A DNA stretch of 64,000 bases from Noviluteimonas lactosilytica (GCF_020866925.1 NZ_JAJGAK010000001.1:1036189-1100188), one strand, 5' to 3'; counted from the first letter of the stretch, positions 43,047 through 52,279 are shown. The notes: generated by a model not told the origin, from the sequence alone. Translations and numbers: made by a program.

Positions 43047-43487
43047 ATGAAGAAGCAGCAGGGCTTTACCCTCATCGAACTGATGATCGTGGTCGCCATC
43101 ATCGCGATCCTGGCCGCCATCGCCATCAGCCAGTACCAGGACTACGTGATCCGCTCGCAGGTGTCGGAAGGCTCGTCGCTCGCCGACGGCACGAAGACGG
43201 CGGTCGCCGAGTTCGTCAACAACTACGGCCGTTACGGCGCGAACAACACCTCGCTGGGCCTGGCCGCGTCCACCGGCATCACCGGCAAGTACGTCCTGTC
43301 GGTCGACGCCGCGAACGGCCCGATCGTCGTGACCTTCGGCAAGGACGCGCACACCGCGATCACCGCCGCCGGTTCGAACCAGCTCGTCTTCTCGCCGATC
43401 ACGCACGCCGGTTCGATCGAATGGCGCTGCAACACGACCGCCACGACGATCAACAACAAGTACCGTCCGACCCCCTGCCGCACCTAA
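43047..43487 (+). CDS. pilA: Type IV major-pilin-like protein, copy 1
   Basis: A 146-residue prepilin. The leader MKKQQG is cleaved before Phe (FTLIELMIVVAIIAILAAI), with Glu5 of the mature protein present; the long hydrophobic helix runs to about residue 35 and is followed by QYQDYVIRSQVSEG. A C-terminal pair, WRCN and PTPC, forms the disulfide D-loop. The mature part resembles copy 2 throughout, including RYGANNTS and THAGSIEW. It has its own sigma-54 promoter and its own terminator, so it is a separate transcription unit under PilS-PilR. Confidence 0.95.
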   Translation: MKKQQGFTLIELMIVVAIIAILAAIAISQYQDYVIRSQVSEGSSLADGTKTAVAEFVNNYGRYGANNTSLGLAASTGITGKYVLSVDAANGPIVVTFGKDAHTAITAAGSNQLVFSPITHAGSIEWRCNTTATTINNKYRPTPCRT

Positions 43488-43511
43488 TCGCGACCGGGCA
43501 AGCAGTACCGG

Positions 43512-43542
43512 AGGGGCCGCCCAGTGCGGCCCCTTCCTTTTT
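43512..43542 (+). terminator. Intrinsic terminator after the first pilin gene
   Basis: AGGGGCCGC (43512-43520) pairs with GCGGCCCCT (43526-43534) around CCAGT and is followed by TCCTTTTT. Confidence 0.9.
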
Positions 43543-43573
43543 GTGAGGGAGGCCACACTCCCATTCACCGGGC

Positions 43574-43589
43574 TGGCACACTGCTTGCG
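43574..43589 (+). promoter_or_regulatory. Sigma-54 promoter of the second pilin gene
   Basis: TGGCACACTGCTTGCG matches TGGCAC-N5-TTGC exactly, with GG at 43575-43576 and GC at 43587-43588. It lies 50 bases upstream of the second pilin ATG and downstream of the pilA1 terminator. Confidence 0.92.
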
Positions 43590-43638
43590 TCGGTATCGCC
43601 ATAGACCGCTTCAGCATTCATGCCCGGGGGGGCGCTGC

Positions 43639-44070
43639 ATGAAATCCGACCAGTCCGGCTTCACCCTGATCGAACTGATGATCGTGGTCGCGATCATCGC
43701 GATCCTCGCCGCCATCGCCGTGTCCCAATACCAGGACTACGCGATTCGCGCCCAGGTCGCCGAAGCGGCATCCCTCGCGGATGGCGCCAAGACCAACGTC
43801 GCGGAGTACGTGCAGAACCACGGGCGCTACGGCAGCAACAACACTTCTGTCGGCCTCGCGGCTGCGAACCAGATCCTGGGGCGCTACGTGACCAACCTCG
43901 ATGCCTCCGGCGGCACCATCGACGTGACGCTGGGCAACCAGGCCCACCAGCACATCCAGGGCGGCCATCTGATCTTCTCGCCGCGCACCCATGCCGGCAG
44001 CATCGAGTGGGTCTGCAATCGTTCGAACACGTTGAACGAGAAGTACGTCCCGCCTGCCTGCCGTCATTGA
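43639..44070 (+). CDS. pilA: Type IV pilin, copy 2
   Basis: A 143-residue prepilin with leader MKSDQSG, cleaved before Phe, and mature Glu5 (FTLIELMIVVAIIAILAAI). It is a diverged tandem copy of the first pilin: the helix is nearly identical, but the globular part differs in many positions (GRYVTNLDASGGTIDV, HQHIQGGHLIFSPRTH). The Cys pair WVCN and PPAC is kept. Its promoter is the better match to sigma-54 consensus. Either both are major pilins used under different conditions, or one is minor; the sequence does not say. Confidence 0.95.
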   Translation: MKSDQSGFTLIELMIVVAIIAILAAIAVSQYQDYAIRAQVAEAASLADGAKTNVAEYVQNHGRYGSNNTSVGLAAANQILGRYVTNLDASGGTIDVTLGNQAHQHIQGGHLIFSPRTHAGSIEWVCNRSNTLNEKYVPPACRH

Positions 44071-44081
44071 TTCCGTGATAG

Positions 44082-44107
44082 CCCCGTCGCCGAAAGCGAC
44101 GGGGTTT
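44082..44107 (+). terminator. Terminator-like hairpin after the second pilin gene
   Basis: CCCCGTCGC (44082-44090) and GCGACGGGG (44096-44104) pair perfectly around CGAAA, followed by only TTT. Some read-through into the next gene is likely. Confidence 0.65.
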
Positions 44108-44155
44108 CGCTAGGATGCGCCCACGCCCGACCGCGGCGTCCACAGGCGCCGCCGC

Positions 44156-46144
44156 ATGCCCCAACGCTTTCGCAGACTGCAGGACCATTGGGCCCCGCTG
44201 GCCTTCGCAGCTGTCCTGCTCCTCGCCCTCCTTGCCTGGTGGCCCGGTGTTTCCGGTGGCTTCCTGTTCGACGACTTCGTCAACCTGCCCGCGCTCGGCG
44301 GAATGGGCGCGATCGACAACGCACCCGCGTTCTGGCGTTACATCACCTCGGGCACGGCCGATCCCACGGGACGCCCGCTCTCGCTCCTGAGCTTCCTGGT
44401 CGACGCCAACAACTGGCCGGCCGATCCGGCGCCGTTCCTGCGCACCAACGTGTTGCTGCACCTGCTCAACGGCGCGCTGCTGTTCGTGTTGCTGCGGCAA
44501 CTCGGACGTCGCCTCGATGGTCCATCGTCGCGCGCCGATGCGGCGGCCGTCGTCGGCGCAGGCGCGTGGTTGCTGCATCCGTTGTTCGTGTCGACGACGC
44601 TGTACATCGTGCAGCGCGAGGCGATGTTGCCGGCGACGTTCACGCTCCTCGGGCTGATCGCGTGGGTGCACGGGCGTGCGCGATTCGCGATGTCGCCGAA
44701 CGCCGGCATCGCATGGATGGTCGGCGGCCTGGGGCTGTGCACGCTGCTGGCGGTGCTGAGCAAGGCGAACGGCGCCCTGCTCCCGGTACTCGCATGGGTG
44801 ATCGACGCGGTCGTATTGCGACCGGGCGATGCGGCCGGGATCCGCGAGGATCGACGCCTGCGGGCGGTGCGCGGCGTGTTGTTGATCGCGCCAAGCGTGC
44901 TGCTGTTCGCGTGGCTGGCGTTGCAGCTGCGTCATCTCCACCATGATTTCGGCATTCGCGAATGGACCATCGCCGAACGCCTGCTGACGCAACCCCGCGT
45001 GTTGGTGGATTACCTGCAAGCACTCGTCGTGCCACGCGTGTTGACGACGGGGCTGTACAACGATGGTTACGTCGTGTCGACGGGGCTGATGTCGCCCGCA
45101 TCGACGTTGCCTGCATTGCTCGCGATCGTCGCGCTGATCGTCGCCGGCTTCGCGTTGCGTCGCCGCGCACCGGCGCTCGCGTGCGCGATGCTCTTCTACT
45201 TCGCCGGACACCTCATCGAGTCGACGGTGCTCCCGCTCGAGCTGTACTTCGAACATCGCAACTACGTGCCCGCATTGCTGCTGGGCTGGCCGCTGGCGCG
45301 TGCGATCGTCGGGCTCCGCCTGAACAAGGACGCACGCGCGGCGTTGTGCGCCGTGTTGTTGCTGATGCTGGCAGCGACCACCTGGCAGCGCGCGTCGCTG
45401 TGGACGCAGCAGGACAAGATGGCCTACCTGTGGGCCGACAGGAACCCCGACTCGTCGCGTGCGCAGGCCACGGCCGCGTTGTTCGAGATGCGCACCCTGC
45501 CGCCGCTCGCGGTCATGCGCTTGTCGCCCCTGGTGCAGGCCAACCCCGACGACTTGCAGCTCGCGCTCAACCTCGCGAGTGCGCGCTGCGCCGCGGGCGG
45601 CCTGGGGCCGCGCGACGTGGATGCGGTCGCATACGCCCTGCGTCACGCCACGCACGGCGACCAGCTCGTCTATCGATGGCTCGGGGAGGCGCTGGGGCTC
45701 GCGCAGGCGGGCAGTTGCGGCGGCGTCGACGTCGCCACCGTCGCACGCTGGATCGATGCGACACGCACCAACCCGACGATCTCGCAGATCGCGGGCCGCC
45801 AGCAGGATTTGCATTCGCTCGCCGGCCAGGTCGCCCTCGCGCAGGGCAAACCCCAGGTCGCGCTGGACGAATTCGATGCCGCGCTCACCGCGAGCCCGAG
45901 CCCGCAGGCGGCGCTGCAGCAGGCCGGCATGCTCGCGAGTGCAGGTTGCTTCGAACAGGCCATCGCGCATCTCGATCGCGCGCCGATGCGGCCTGCGTCC
46001 GACGCATCGTCGCCCTGGAACATGCGTCGCGCGCACGACTGGGTCATGCAACGCCAGGGTTTCTACGAACACGAGCGCACCACCCTGCGCGCGATCATCG
46101 CCGAAGACCTGCGCACGCAGGGCCAGGGGAAGTGCGGCGCATGA
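44156..46144 (+). CDS. GT-C-like polytopic protein with TPR-type tail, copy 1
   Basis: A 662-residue protein with about 10 membrane helices in residues 15-430 and a helical, TPR-like C-terminal domain (LSPLVQANPDDLQLALNLAS, LAQGKPQVALDEFDAAL). The first loop has GFLFDDFVNLPALGG, with the acidic pair typical of GT-C glycosyltransferases such as TMTC and ArnT types, followed by RPLSLLSFLVDANNW. LPLELYFEHRNYVPALL is shared with the next gene. It sits directly downstream of the pilins. A pilin or surface glycosylation role is likely from context and fold, but donor and acceptor are unknown. Ribosome binding is weak. Confidence 0.7.
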   Translation: MPQRFRRLQDHWAPLAFAAVLLLALLAWWPGVSGGFLFDDFVNLPALGGMGAIDNAPAFWRYITSGTADPTGRPLSLLSFLVDANNWPADPAPFLRTNVLLHLLNGALLFVLLRQLGRRLDGPSSRADAAAVVGAGAWLLHPLFVSTTLYIVQREAMLPATFTLLGLIAWVHGRARFAMSPNAGIAWMVGGLGLCTLLAVLSKANGALLPVLAWVIDAVVLRPGDAAGIREDRRLRAVRGVLLIAPSVLLFAWLALQLRHLHHDFGIREWTIAERLLTQPRVLVDYLQALVVPRVLTTGLYNDGYVVSTGLMSPASTLPALLAIVALIVAGFALRRRAPALACAMLFYFAGHLIESTVLPLELYFEHRNYVPALLLGWPLARAIVGLRLNKDARAALCAVLLLMLAATTWQRASLWTQQDKMAYLWADRNPDSSRAQATAALFEMRTLPPLAVMRLSPLVQANPDDLQLALNLASARCAAGGLGPRDVDAVAYALRHATHGDQLVYRWLGEALGLAQAGSCGGVDVATVARWIDATRTNPTISQIAGRQQDLHSLAGQVALAQGKPQVALDEFDAALTASPSPQAALQQAGMLASAGCFEQAIAHLDRAPMRPASDASSPWNMRRAHDWVMQRQGFYEHERTTLRAIIAEDLRTQGQGKCGA

Positions 46145-48057
46145 GGTTGCTCGATCGCGACGCACGCAAATGGACGGCGATGGGGCTGCTGCTCGTCCTG
46201 TGCGTCGTAGCCGCCTACGTGCCGGGCCTGCACGGCGGTTTCATCTTCGACGACTACCCGAACGTCATCGACAACGCGCGGGTCAAGCTCGAGCACCTCA
46301 CCGCGAACGGGCTCAGCTCGGCGGCGTTCTCCTCGGAAGCCAGCTCGCTGCAGCGGCCGATCGCGATGCTCACCTTCGCGCTCAATTACTACTTCACCGG
46401 CTTCGACGGCGCCGCGATGAAGTGGACGAACATCGCGATCCACTCGATCAACGCGCTGCTGGTGTTCGGACTGGCGAACCTGGTGCTGGTGCTCGGCGCA
46501 CCGACGGCCTCGGCGCAGCGGCGTCGCTGGACGGCGGGTTTCGTTGCCGCTGCGTGGGCGCTGCAGCCGATCAACTTCTTCGGCGTGCTGTACATCGTGC
46601 AGCGCATGGAAAGCCTGTCGCACCTGTTCGTGTTCGGCGGGTTGTGGTTGTACCTGGTCGGTCGCCAGCGCCAGTTGCGCGGCGAGAGCGGACGCTGGCC
46701 GATGGGCATCGGCCTGTTCGGTGGCACGGCGCTGGCGCTGCTGTGCAAGGAATCCGGCGTGCTGCTGCCGCTGTATGCCTGGCTGCTGGAACTGTGCCTG
46801 CCGGCGCTGCGCAATGCGGCGGACCGGAGGCGTGTGCAATGGCTGTTCGTCGCGGTGCTGTGGTTGCCCGCCGTCGCGGGGCTCGCCTGGCTCGCGCCCT
46901 ATGTGCTGCGACCGGAGACCTTCGCCGCACGCGACTTCACGCTCGCCGAGCGGTTGCTCACCGAACCGCGCGTCGTGTTCGACTACCTGCAGTGGACGGT
47001 GTATCCGCGCCTGTCCGAGTTCGGGCTGTACCACGACGACCTGGTCGTTTCGCGCGGCCTGTTCGCGCCCGCGACGACCGTGTTCGCGCTGGCCGGAATC
47101 CTGCTGCTCGCGGCGCTTGCATGGTGGCTGCGGCGCAAGCGCCCGATCGCGGCGCTCGGGTTGCTGTGGTTCCTTGCCGCGCAGTCGCTGACCGCCACCA
47201 TCATCCCGCTCGAACTCGTGTACGAGCACCGCAATTATTTCGCCTCGCTCGGCGTGTGCCTGCTGATCGCGGACCTGCTGTTGCTGTGGCCGACGCGCGA
47301 ATCCGCGCGCCGGATCGGCGTGCTCGTCGCGGGCTTCGCGCTGCTGTACTACGGCGCGACCACGCACCTGCGCGCGCGGGAATGGAGCGAGCCGTTGCGC
47401 TTCGCGCAGATCGAGGCGGCCAAGCACCCGAATTCGCCGCGCGCCACCTACGGGTACGGGCGCATGCTGGTGATCGCGAGCGACTACGACGCGAATTCGC
47501 CGCACCTGCAACCTGCGATCGTCGCGCTCGAACAAGCCGCGAAGCTCCCGAAGAGCGGCCTGCTTCCCCACAGCGCGTTGCTGCTGACCGCTGCGCACAC
47601 ACAGACGGCGATCCCCGACGCATGGTGGGACGACATGACCGCGCGGCTGCGCGCCAACCCCGTCGGTCCGCAGGAGATCAACGCGATCAGCAGCCTCGTG
47701 CGCTGCTCGCGCGATTCGGAGTGCCGCTTCCCGCCCGACCGCGTGGTCGCGCTGTTCGAAGCCGCCCTCGCCCGCAAGCCCGTGCCCGACATCTACGCGC
47801 TGTGGGGCGATTACACGCTCAATGTCCTGCGCCGCCCGGAGGATGCCATCGCGCTATCGAAGCGTTCGGTCGAGCTCCGTCCCGACGTCGCCCAGTACCG
47901 CATCAACCTCGCCATGCAGTTGATCTACGTCGGCCGCATCGACGAGGCCCGGCGCGAGATCGCCACGCTGCGCGGCCTGGGGCGCCTGGGCCAGAACGAG
48001 GCCGCGGCCGCGATGCTCGAACAACGGATCGCCGATCGCGCCGGCGGACCGACATAA
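46141..48057 (+). CDS. GT-C-like polytopic protein with TPR-type tail, copy 2
   Basis: A 638-residue tandem paralogue of the previous gene. It repeats the same landmarks: GGFIFDDYPNVIDNARV in the first loop, LQRPIAMLTFALNYYF, GVLYIVQRMESLSHLF, and PLELVYEHRNYFASLGV, followed by a soluble helical tail with a TPR-like segment (ALWGDYTLNVLRRPEDAIALS). The start overlaps the upstream stop (ATGA). The pair probably arose by duplication and diverged, perhaps with different acceptors. Function is inferred from fold and position only. Confidence 0.7.
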   Translation: MRLLDRDARKWTAMGLLLVLCVVAAYVPGLHGGFIFDDYPNVIDNARVKLEHLTANGLSSAAFSSEASSLQRPIAMLTFALNYYFTGFDGAAMKWTNIAIHSINALLVFGLANLVLVLGAPTASAQRRRWTAGFVAAAWALQPINFFGVLYIVQRMESLSHLFVFGGLWLYLVGRQRQLRGESGRWPMGIGLFGGTALALLCKESGVLLPLYAWLLELCLPALRNAADRRRVQWLFVAVLWLPAVAGLAWLAPYVLRPETFAARDFTLAERLLTEPRVVFDYLQWTVYPRLSEFGLYHDDLVVSRGLFAPATTVFALAGILLLAALAWWLRRKRPIAALGLLWFLAAQSLTATIIPLELVYEHRNYFASLGVCLLIADLLLLWPTRESARRIGVLVAGFALLYYGATTHLRAREWSEPLRFAQIEAAKHPNSPRATYGYGRMLVIASDYDANSPHLQPAIVALEQAAKLPKSGLLPHSALLLTAAHTQTAIPDAWWDDMTARLRANPVGPQEINAISSLVRCSRDSECRFPPDRVVALFEAALARKPVPDIYALWGDYTLNVLRRPEDAIALSKRSVELRPDVAQYRINLAMQLIYVGRIDEARREIATLRGLGRLGQNEAAAAMLEQRIADRAGGPT

Positions 48058-48065
48058 TCGCCGCC

Positions 48066-49193
48066 ATGCCTATGCGCGATGTGTTGATGGTCAGCACCTC
48101 CTACCCCGCGGACCTGCGGGACTGGCGGGGCTTGTTCATGCGGCACCTCGCCGATGCGCTCGGCCGGCATCCGGCGATCGACCTCGCCCTGTGGGCCCCG
48201 CCCGGCGAAGCGGGACCCGGCGTGCGCTTCGACGTCACGCAGGACGAGCGCGAATGGCTCGGCGCGCTGATGCAGGCCGGCGGCATCGCGCATCTCGTGC
48301 GGCGCGGCGGCATGCGCGGCGTGGTCGCGGCGATGCAGCTGCTGCGCGCGTTGCGCGGCGTGTATCGACGCAACGCGAAGGTCGATGTCTTCCACGTCAA
48401 CTGGCTGCAGAATGCACTGCCCCTGCCGCACGGGCCGCAGCCACTGCTCGTCACGGTCCTCGGCACCGACATGCAGTTGCTGCGCCTGCCCGGCATGCGC
48501 GCGCTGCTGCGTCGCGCGTTCCGCGGTCGGCCTGTCGCGATCTGCCCGAACGCCGACTGGATGCTGCCGGAACTCGAGGCCGCGTTCGGCGATGTCGCGA
48601 CGGTGCGCTTCGTGCCCTTCGGCATCGATCCGCGCTGGTATGCGCTCGAGCGGCGCTTCGAAACGAACGCGACACCGAAGTGGTTGTGCGTCTCGCGCAT
48701 CACCGCGAACAAGATCGGTCCGTTGTTCGAGTGGACCGAACCGATGTTCGCGCACGGCCGCGGCGAGTTGCACCTGTTCGGCCCGATGCAGGAACAAGTC
48801 GCCTTGCCGTCGTGGGTGCACTGGCACGGGCCCGCATCGCCGGACGATCTGCGCGACACCTGGTTTCCGCAGGCGCACGGCCTGATCACGCTGAGCCAGC
48901 ATGCGGAAGGACGACCACAGGTGATGCTCGAAGCGCTCGCGTCGGGTTTACCGATCATCGCGTCGCGCCTGCCGGCGCACGACGATCTGCTGTCCGCAGG
49001 CGATGGCGGCGTGTTGTGCGATTCGCCCGACGCCGTGCGCGCCGCGTTGGAATCGCTCGCCGAACCGGCGGCGAACCGCGCGCTCGGCCTGCGCGGACGC
49101 GCGCGCATGCAGTCGGACATCGGCACGTGGGACGATTGCGCCGAACGTTACGTCTCGCTCTATCGACAACTGCAGGAGCGCGCGCGCCGATGA
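48066..49193 (+). CDS. Glycosyltransferase, GT4/GT-B type
   Basis: A 375-residue soluble GT-B glycosyltransferase. The N-terminal domain begins VLMVSTSYPADLRDWRGLFM, with VFHVNWLQNALPLP and VLGTDMQLLRLPGM; the C-terminal donor-binding domain has the GT4 pattern SQHAEGRPQVMLEALASGLPIIAS, including the E-x7-E pair. It starts at the first of two close ATGs, 8 bases after the previous gene, and ends overlapping the epimerase gene (ATGA). The sugar is unknown. Confidence 0.85.
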   Translation: MPMRDVLMVSTSYPADLRDWRGLFMRHLADALGRHPAIDLALWAPPGEAGPGVRFDVTQDEREWLGALMQAGGIAHLVRRGGMRGVVAAMQLLRALRGVYRRNAKVDVFHVNWLQNALPLPHGPQPLLVTVLGTDMQLLRLPGMRALLRRAFRGRPVAICPNADWMLPELEAAFGDVATVRFVPFGIDPRWYALERRFETNATPKWLCVSRITANKIGPLFEWTEPMFAHGRGELHLFGPMQEQVALPSWVHWHGPASPDDLRDTWFPQAHGLITLSQHAEGRPQVMLEALASGLPIIASRLPAHDDLLSAGDGGVLCDSPDAVRAALESLAEPAANRALGLRGRARMQSDIGTWDDCAERYVSLYRQLQERARR

Positions 49194-50116
49194 GCGATCC
49201 GGCTTCGATCGATTCGATCTTCCTCCTCGGCGCGGGTGGCTTCATCGGTCGCCATCTCGCCGGGCGTTTCGCGCAGGCGGGCATCCCCGTGATCGCGGCC
49301 ACGCGACAGCCGACGGCCTTCGATCACCCGGGCATCCGCAACGTCGTCGCGCCATGGGACGACCGCGAACAGTTCGCGCAATGGTTGCCGCAGTGCCGTG
49401 CGATCGTGCACGCGGCGTCGTCGAGCACGCCGGGCAGCAGCGCCGCGAAGCCGCAGCTCGACGGCAACCTGCGCACGACGCTCGCGATGATCGAAGCGTT
49501 GCAGGACACGCCGGCGTGCCGCCTGCTGTTCCTGTCGTCGGCGGGTACGCTGTACGGCGATCGCGAAGCGCCCGCGCGCGAAGACGATCCGCTGCGCCCG
49601 CGCTCCTACCACGGCGCCGGCAAGGCCGCGGCCGAACACTTCGTGCATGCGTGGGCCACGCAGTACGGCGGCACCGCGGTGCTGCTGCGTCCCTCCAACG
49701 TTTACGGGCCCGGCCAACCCGCGCGCCGCGGTTTCGGCATCATTCCCGCCGCGTTCGACTGCGCGCTGCACGGCACGCCGCTGACGATCTTCGACGGATC
49801 GACGGTGCGCGATTACCTGTACATCGACGACTTCATGGCCCTGTGCGATGCGACGCTCGATGCACCGCTCGATGGTGGCGCGCACGTGTTCAACGCCGCA
49901 TACGGCGAAGGCGTGTCGCTCGACACGCTGATCGACCGCATCGACGCCGTCACCGGCCGCGCGATCGAACGCCGCTACCAGGCCGCACGCCGCGTCGACA
50001 TCCACACCATCACCGCCGACACCACCGCCGCGCGCTCGACCTTCCCGTGGTCGCCCGCCATCACGCTCGACGAAGGCCTGCGCCGCACATGGCAGTGGTT
50101 TTCCACCCAGGCCTGA
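49190..50116 (+). CDS. NAD-dependent sugar epimerase/dehydratase (extended SDR)
   Basis: A 308-residue extended SDR enzyme. The NAD site is FLLGAGGFIGRHLA; the catalytic Ser lies in LFLSSAGTLYG; the C-terminal sugar-binding region has RPSNVYGPGQPA and VRDYLYIDDF. The usual YxxxK is here SYHGAGK, in which Tyr is five positions before Lys and His stands where Tyr is normally found, an odd feature to check. The gene is coupled to the GT4 upstream and overlaps the next GT2 by 28 bases. Likely a nucleotide-sugar 4-epimerase or dehydratase; the substrate is not clear. Confidence 0.8.
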   Translation: MSDPASIDSIFLLGAGGFIGRHLAGRFAQAGIPVIAATRQPTAFDHPGIRNVVAPWDDREQFAQWLPQCRAIVHAASSSTPGSSAAKPQLDGNLRTTLAMIEALQDTPACRLLFLSSAGTLYGDREAPAREDDPLRPRSYHGAGKAAAEHFVHAWATQYGGTAVLLRPSNVYGPGQPARRGFGIIPAAFDCALHGTPLTIFDGSTVRDYLYIDDFMALCDATLDAPLDGGAHVFNAAYGEGVSLDTLIDRIDAVTGRAIERRYQAARRVDIHTITADTTAARSTFPWSPAITLDEGLRRTWQWFSTQA

Positions 50117-51132
50117 ACGCCCCCGCGCATCCGCGCGTGTCGGTGTGCATCGCCAACTTCGATGGCGAGGCGCTGCTGCCTGCGTGCATCGAGTCGGTGC
50201 TCGCACAGCAGGGCGACGTTGCGATCGAAATCCTGGTGCACGACGACTGCTCGCGCGACGGCTCGGTAGCGCTGCTGCGCGAACGCTGGCCGCAGGTCCA
50301 CGTTATTGCCGCGGACAAGAACGTCGGTTTCTGCATCGGCAACAACCGCATGGTCGCGCGCGCGCGCGGCGAGTACGTGCTGCTGCTCAACAACGACGCG
50401 GCGCTCGCGCCCGATGCGATCAGTCGCCTGCTGGAAATGGCGGAGCTGATGGGCACGCCCGCCATCCTCACGCTGCCGCAGCACGACTGGGACACGGATG
50501 CGCTGGTGGATCGCGGCTGCCTGCTCGATCCGTTCTGCAATCCCATTCCCAACGTCGACCCGACGCGCGACGACGTCGCCTACGTGATCGGCGCGTGCCT
50601 GTGGTGCCCGCGCCTGGCGTGGCATGCGCTCGGGGGTTTTCCCGAGTGGATGGAGTCGATCGGCGAAGATCTGCACCTGTGCGGCCTCGCGCGCCTACGC
50701 GGCATGCCGGTGCGCGCGTTGCGCGAGAGTCGCTATCGGCATCGGCAAGGTGCGACGTTCGGCGGTAATCGTGCCGACGCGGGGCTCCGCACATCGATCC
50801 GTCGTCGCCGTCTGAGCGAACGCAACAAGACGCGCGCACTGATTCTCCTCACTCCGACCTTCCTCGCGTGGCCGCTGCTTGCAGCGCATTTGGCGGCGCT
50901 GGCGATCGAAGGACTGGCGTTGTCGCTGCTGCGCCGCGACGCCACATTGTGGCGCGAGGTCTACTGGCCCGCGCTTGCGACACCCTTCTGCGAATGGTCG
51001 GTGCTGCGTGCGCGGCGCAACGAAGTGCAGGCAACACGCGCGATCACCGTCGCAAAGTGGTTCTCCACGGTGCGTTGGCAGTTGCGGAAGGTGGCGATGT
51101 TGCTGCGCTACGGCGTCCCGACGGTTCGATAG
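50089..51132 (+). CDS. Glycosyltransferase family 2 with C-terminal membrane segment
   Basis: A 347-residue GT2. The GT-A domain opens with VSVCIANFDGEALLPACIESVL and has VHDDCSRDGS, the DxD-like LLLNNDAALAPDAI, and GGFPEWMESIGEDLHLCGLARL, as in rhamnosyltransferase-like members. About residues 255-280 form one hydrophobic segment (LLTPTFLAWPLLAAHLAAL). It starts at ATG 50089 within the end of the epimerase gene. It ends the left arm and converges with the acyltransferase gene 10 bases away. Confidence 0.85.
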   Translation: MAVVFHPGLNAPAHPRVSVCIANFDGEALLPACIESVLAQQGDVAIEILVHDDCSRDGSVALLRERWPQVHVIAADKNVGFCIGNNRMVARARGEYVLLLNNDAALAPDAISRLLEMAELMGTPAILTLPQHDWDTDALVDRGCLLDPFCNPIPNVDPTRDDVAYVIGACLWCPRLAWHALGGFPEWMESIGEDLHLCGLARLRGMPVRALRESRYRHRQGATFGGNRADAGLRTSIRRRRLSERNKTRALILLTPTFLAWPLLAAHLAALAIEGLALSLLRRDATLWREVYWPALATPFCEWSVLRARRNEVQATRAITVAKWFSTVRWQLRKVAMLLRYGVPTVR

Positions 51133-51142
51133 TCGCGGCGGA

Positions 51143-52279
51143 TCACACCGGTTCCATCGACGGTCGGGCGTGGCGTCGCTTATTCATGCGGCTACCTACC
51201 CGAATGCCCGGAAGTTCCACCAAGCGATAGCTTGCCTCGCACATCAGCAGCAACACAGCAAGCAGCGCCGCAGCGCACGCCATCCACGCCGCGAGTGCGC
51301 CGATATCCAGCGCGAGGGTGTCGTACAGCCCCTGCAATCGCGGCCGCAATAGCCAGATCACCAGCGGATGCAGCAAATAGATGCTGTAGCTGCGCTCGCC
51401 CAGGTAATGCATCACGGCATTGCCGCGATGCGAAACCGTTGCGCCCCGCCACGTACACAACAGCGCAAACGCCAGACCCCACAGGATCGTCCCCAGCCCC
51501 GCACCCGTCCGCAACATGTGCCCCTCGGGCAATGCGAGCAATGTCGCGATGGACGCAACCGACGCAACAGGTGCGATGCGCTGCACCCAGCGACTTCCCG
51601 AGTCGTCCGAAAGCGCGATACGGTACGCGAGCAAGCCGTAGGCGAAGAAGCACAGGTTACTGGGCAGCATGAAGTTCGCCCAATCGCCGTGCTCGCGGAA
51701 CAGCAGGATTCGCCCCGCGCACGTCATAACGGTCGCGACCACCGACAGGACGACGGCGGCACGCATCGTACGCACGGTGAGCAACAACACCGGGAACAAC
51801 ACGTAGAACAGCATCTCCACGCCGACGGTCCACCCAGCCGGCACGATGCCGTCCTTTGGCGAGAAGGCGGTGGTGAATGTGAGGTTCAATAGCACGCGCC
51901 ACGGATCGACACGATTGCCTCCGGCGACCTGGAAACACACGATCATCGCGAGGATCAGGTAGAACAGCGGCGCGATACGCCAGAAGCGCTTGGTGAAGAA
52001 AGTCGTAACCCATTGCGGGCGATCGACGTGCCGTTCGGTCGAATGCATCAACGAGAACGCGCTCAGCACGAAGAACAGGTACACGCCTTTCGCAAAGTCG
52101 GCCGCGACGAAAGCGAGCGATGGGGGCACCGCGACCGTCGTCAGGTGCGCAAAGTGGAACAGCACGACGGCGACCGCTGCGAGTCCGCGCAAAGCGTGGA
52201 TCCCCGGGATCAAGCGATCAGCGGATACGGTCCCCGACGTCACGGTCGCTTCCGCCCGCGCCCCCTGCGCAATGCTCAT
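51143..52279 (-). CDS. Membrane O-acyltransferase, acyltransferase-3 (OafA) family
   Basis: A 378-residue inner-membrane protein with about 10 helices. The family motifs are IHALRGLAAVAVVLFHFAH (catalytic His), YLFFVLSAFSL, FFTKRFWRIAPLFYL (Arg-x-R region) and a late LGERSYSIYLLHPLVIWLL. Members transfer acetyl or other acyl groups from acyl-CoA to sugars of exopolysaccharide, O-antigen or glycan. The ATG at 52279 overlaps the methyltransferase stop (ATGA), so it is part of the right-arm operon and is its last gene. It probably modifies the glycan made here. Confidence 0.88.
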   Translation of the reverse strand: MSIAQGARAEATVTSGTVSADRLIPGIHALRGLAAVAVVLFHFAHLTTVAVPPSLAFVAADFAKGVYLFFVLSAFSLMHSTERHVDRPQWVTTFFTKRFWRIAPLFYLILAMIVCFQVAGGNRVDPWRVLLNLTFTTAFSPKDGIVPAGWTVGVEMLFYVLFPVLLLTVRTMRAAVVLSVVATVMTCAGRILLFREHGDWANFMLPSNLCFFAYGLLAYRIALSDDSGSRWVQRIAPVASVASIATLLALPEGHMLRTGAGLGTILWGLAFALLCTWRGATVSHRGNAVMHYLGERSYSIYLLHPLVIWLLRPRLQGLYDTLALDIGALAAWMACAAALLAVLLLMCEASYRLVELPGIRVGSRMNKRRHARPSMEPV

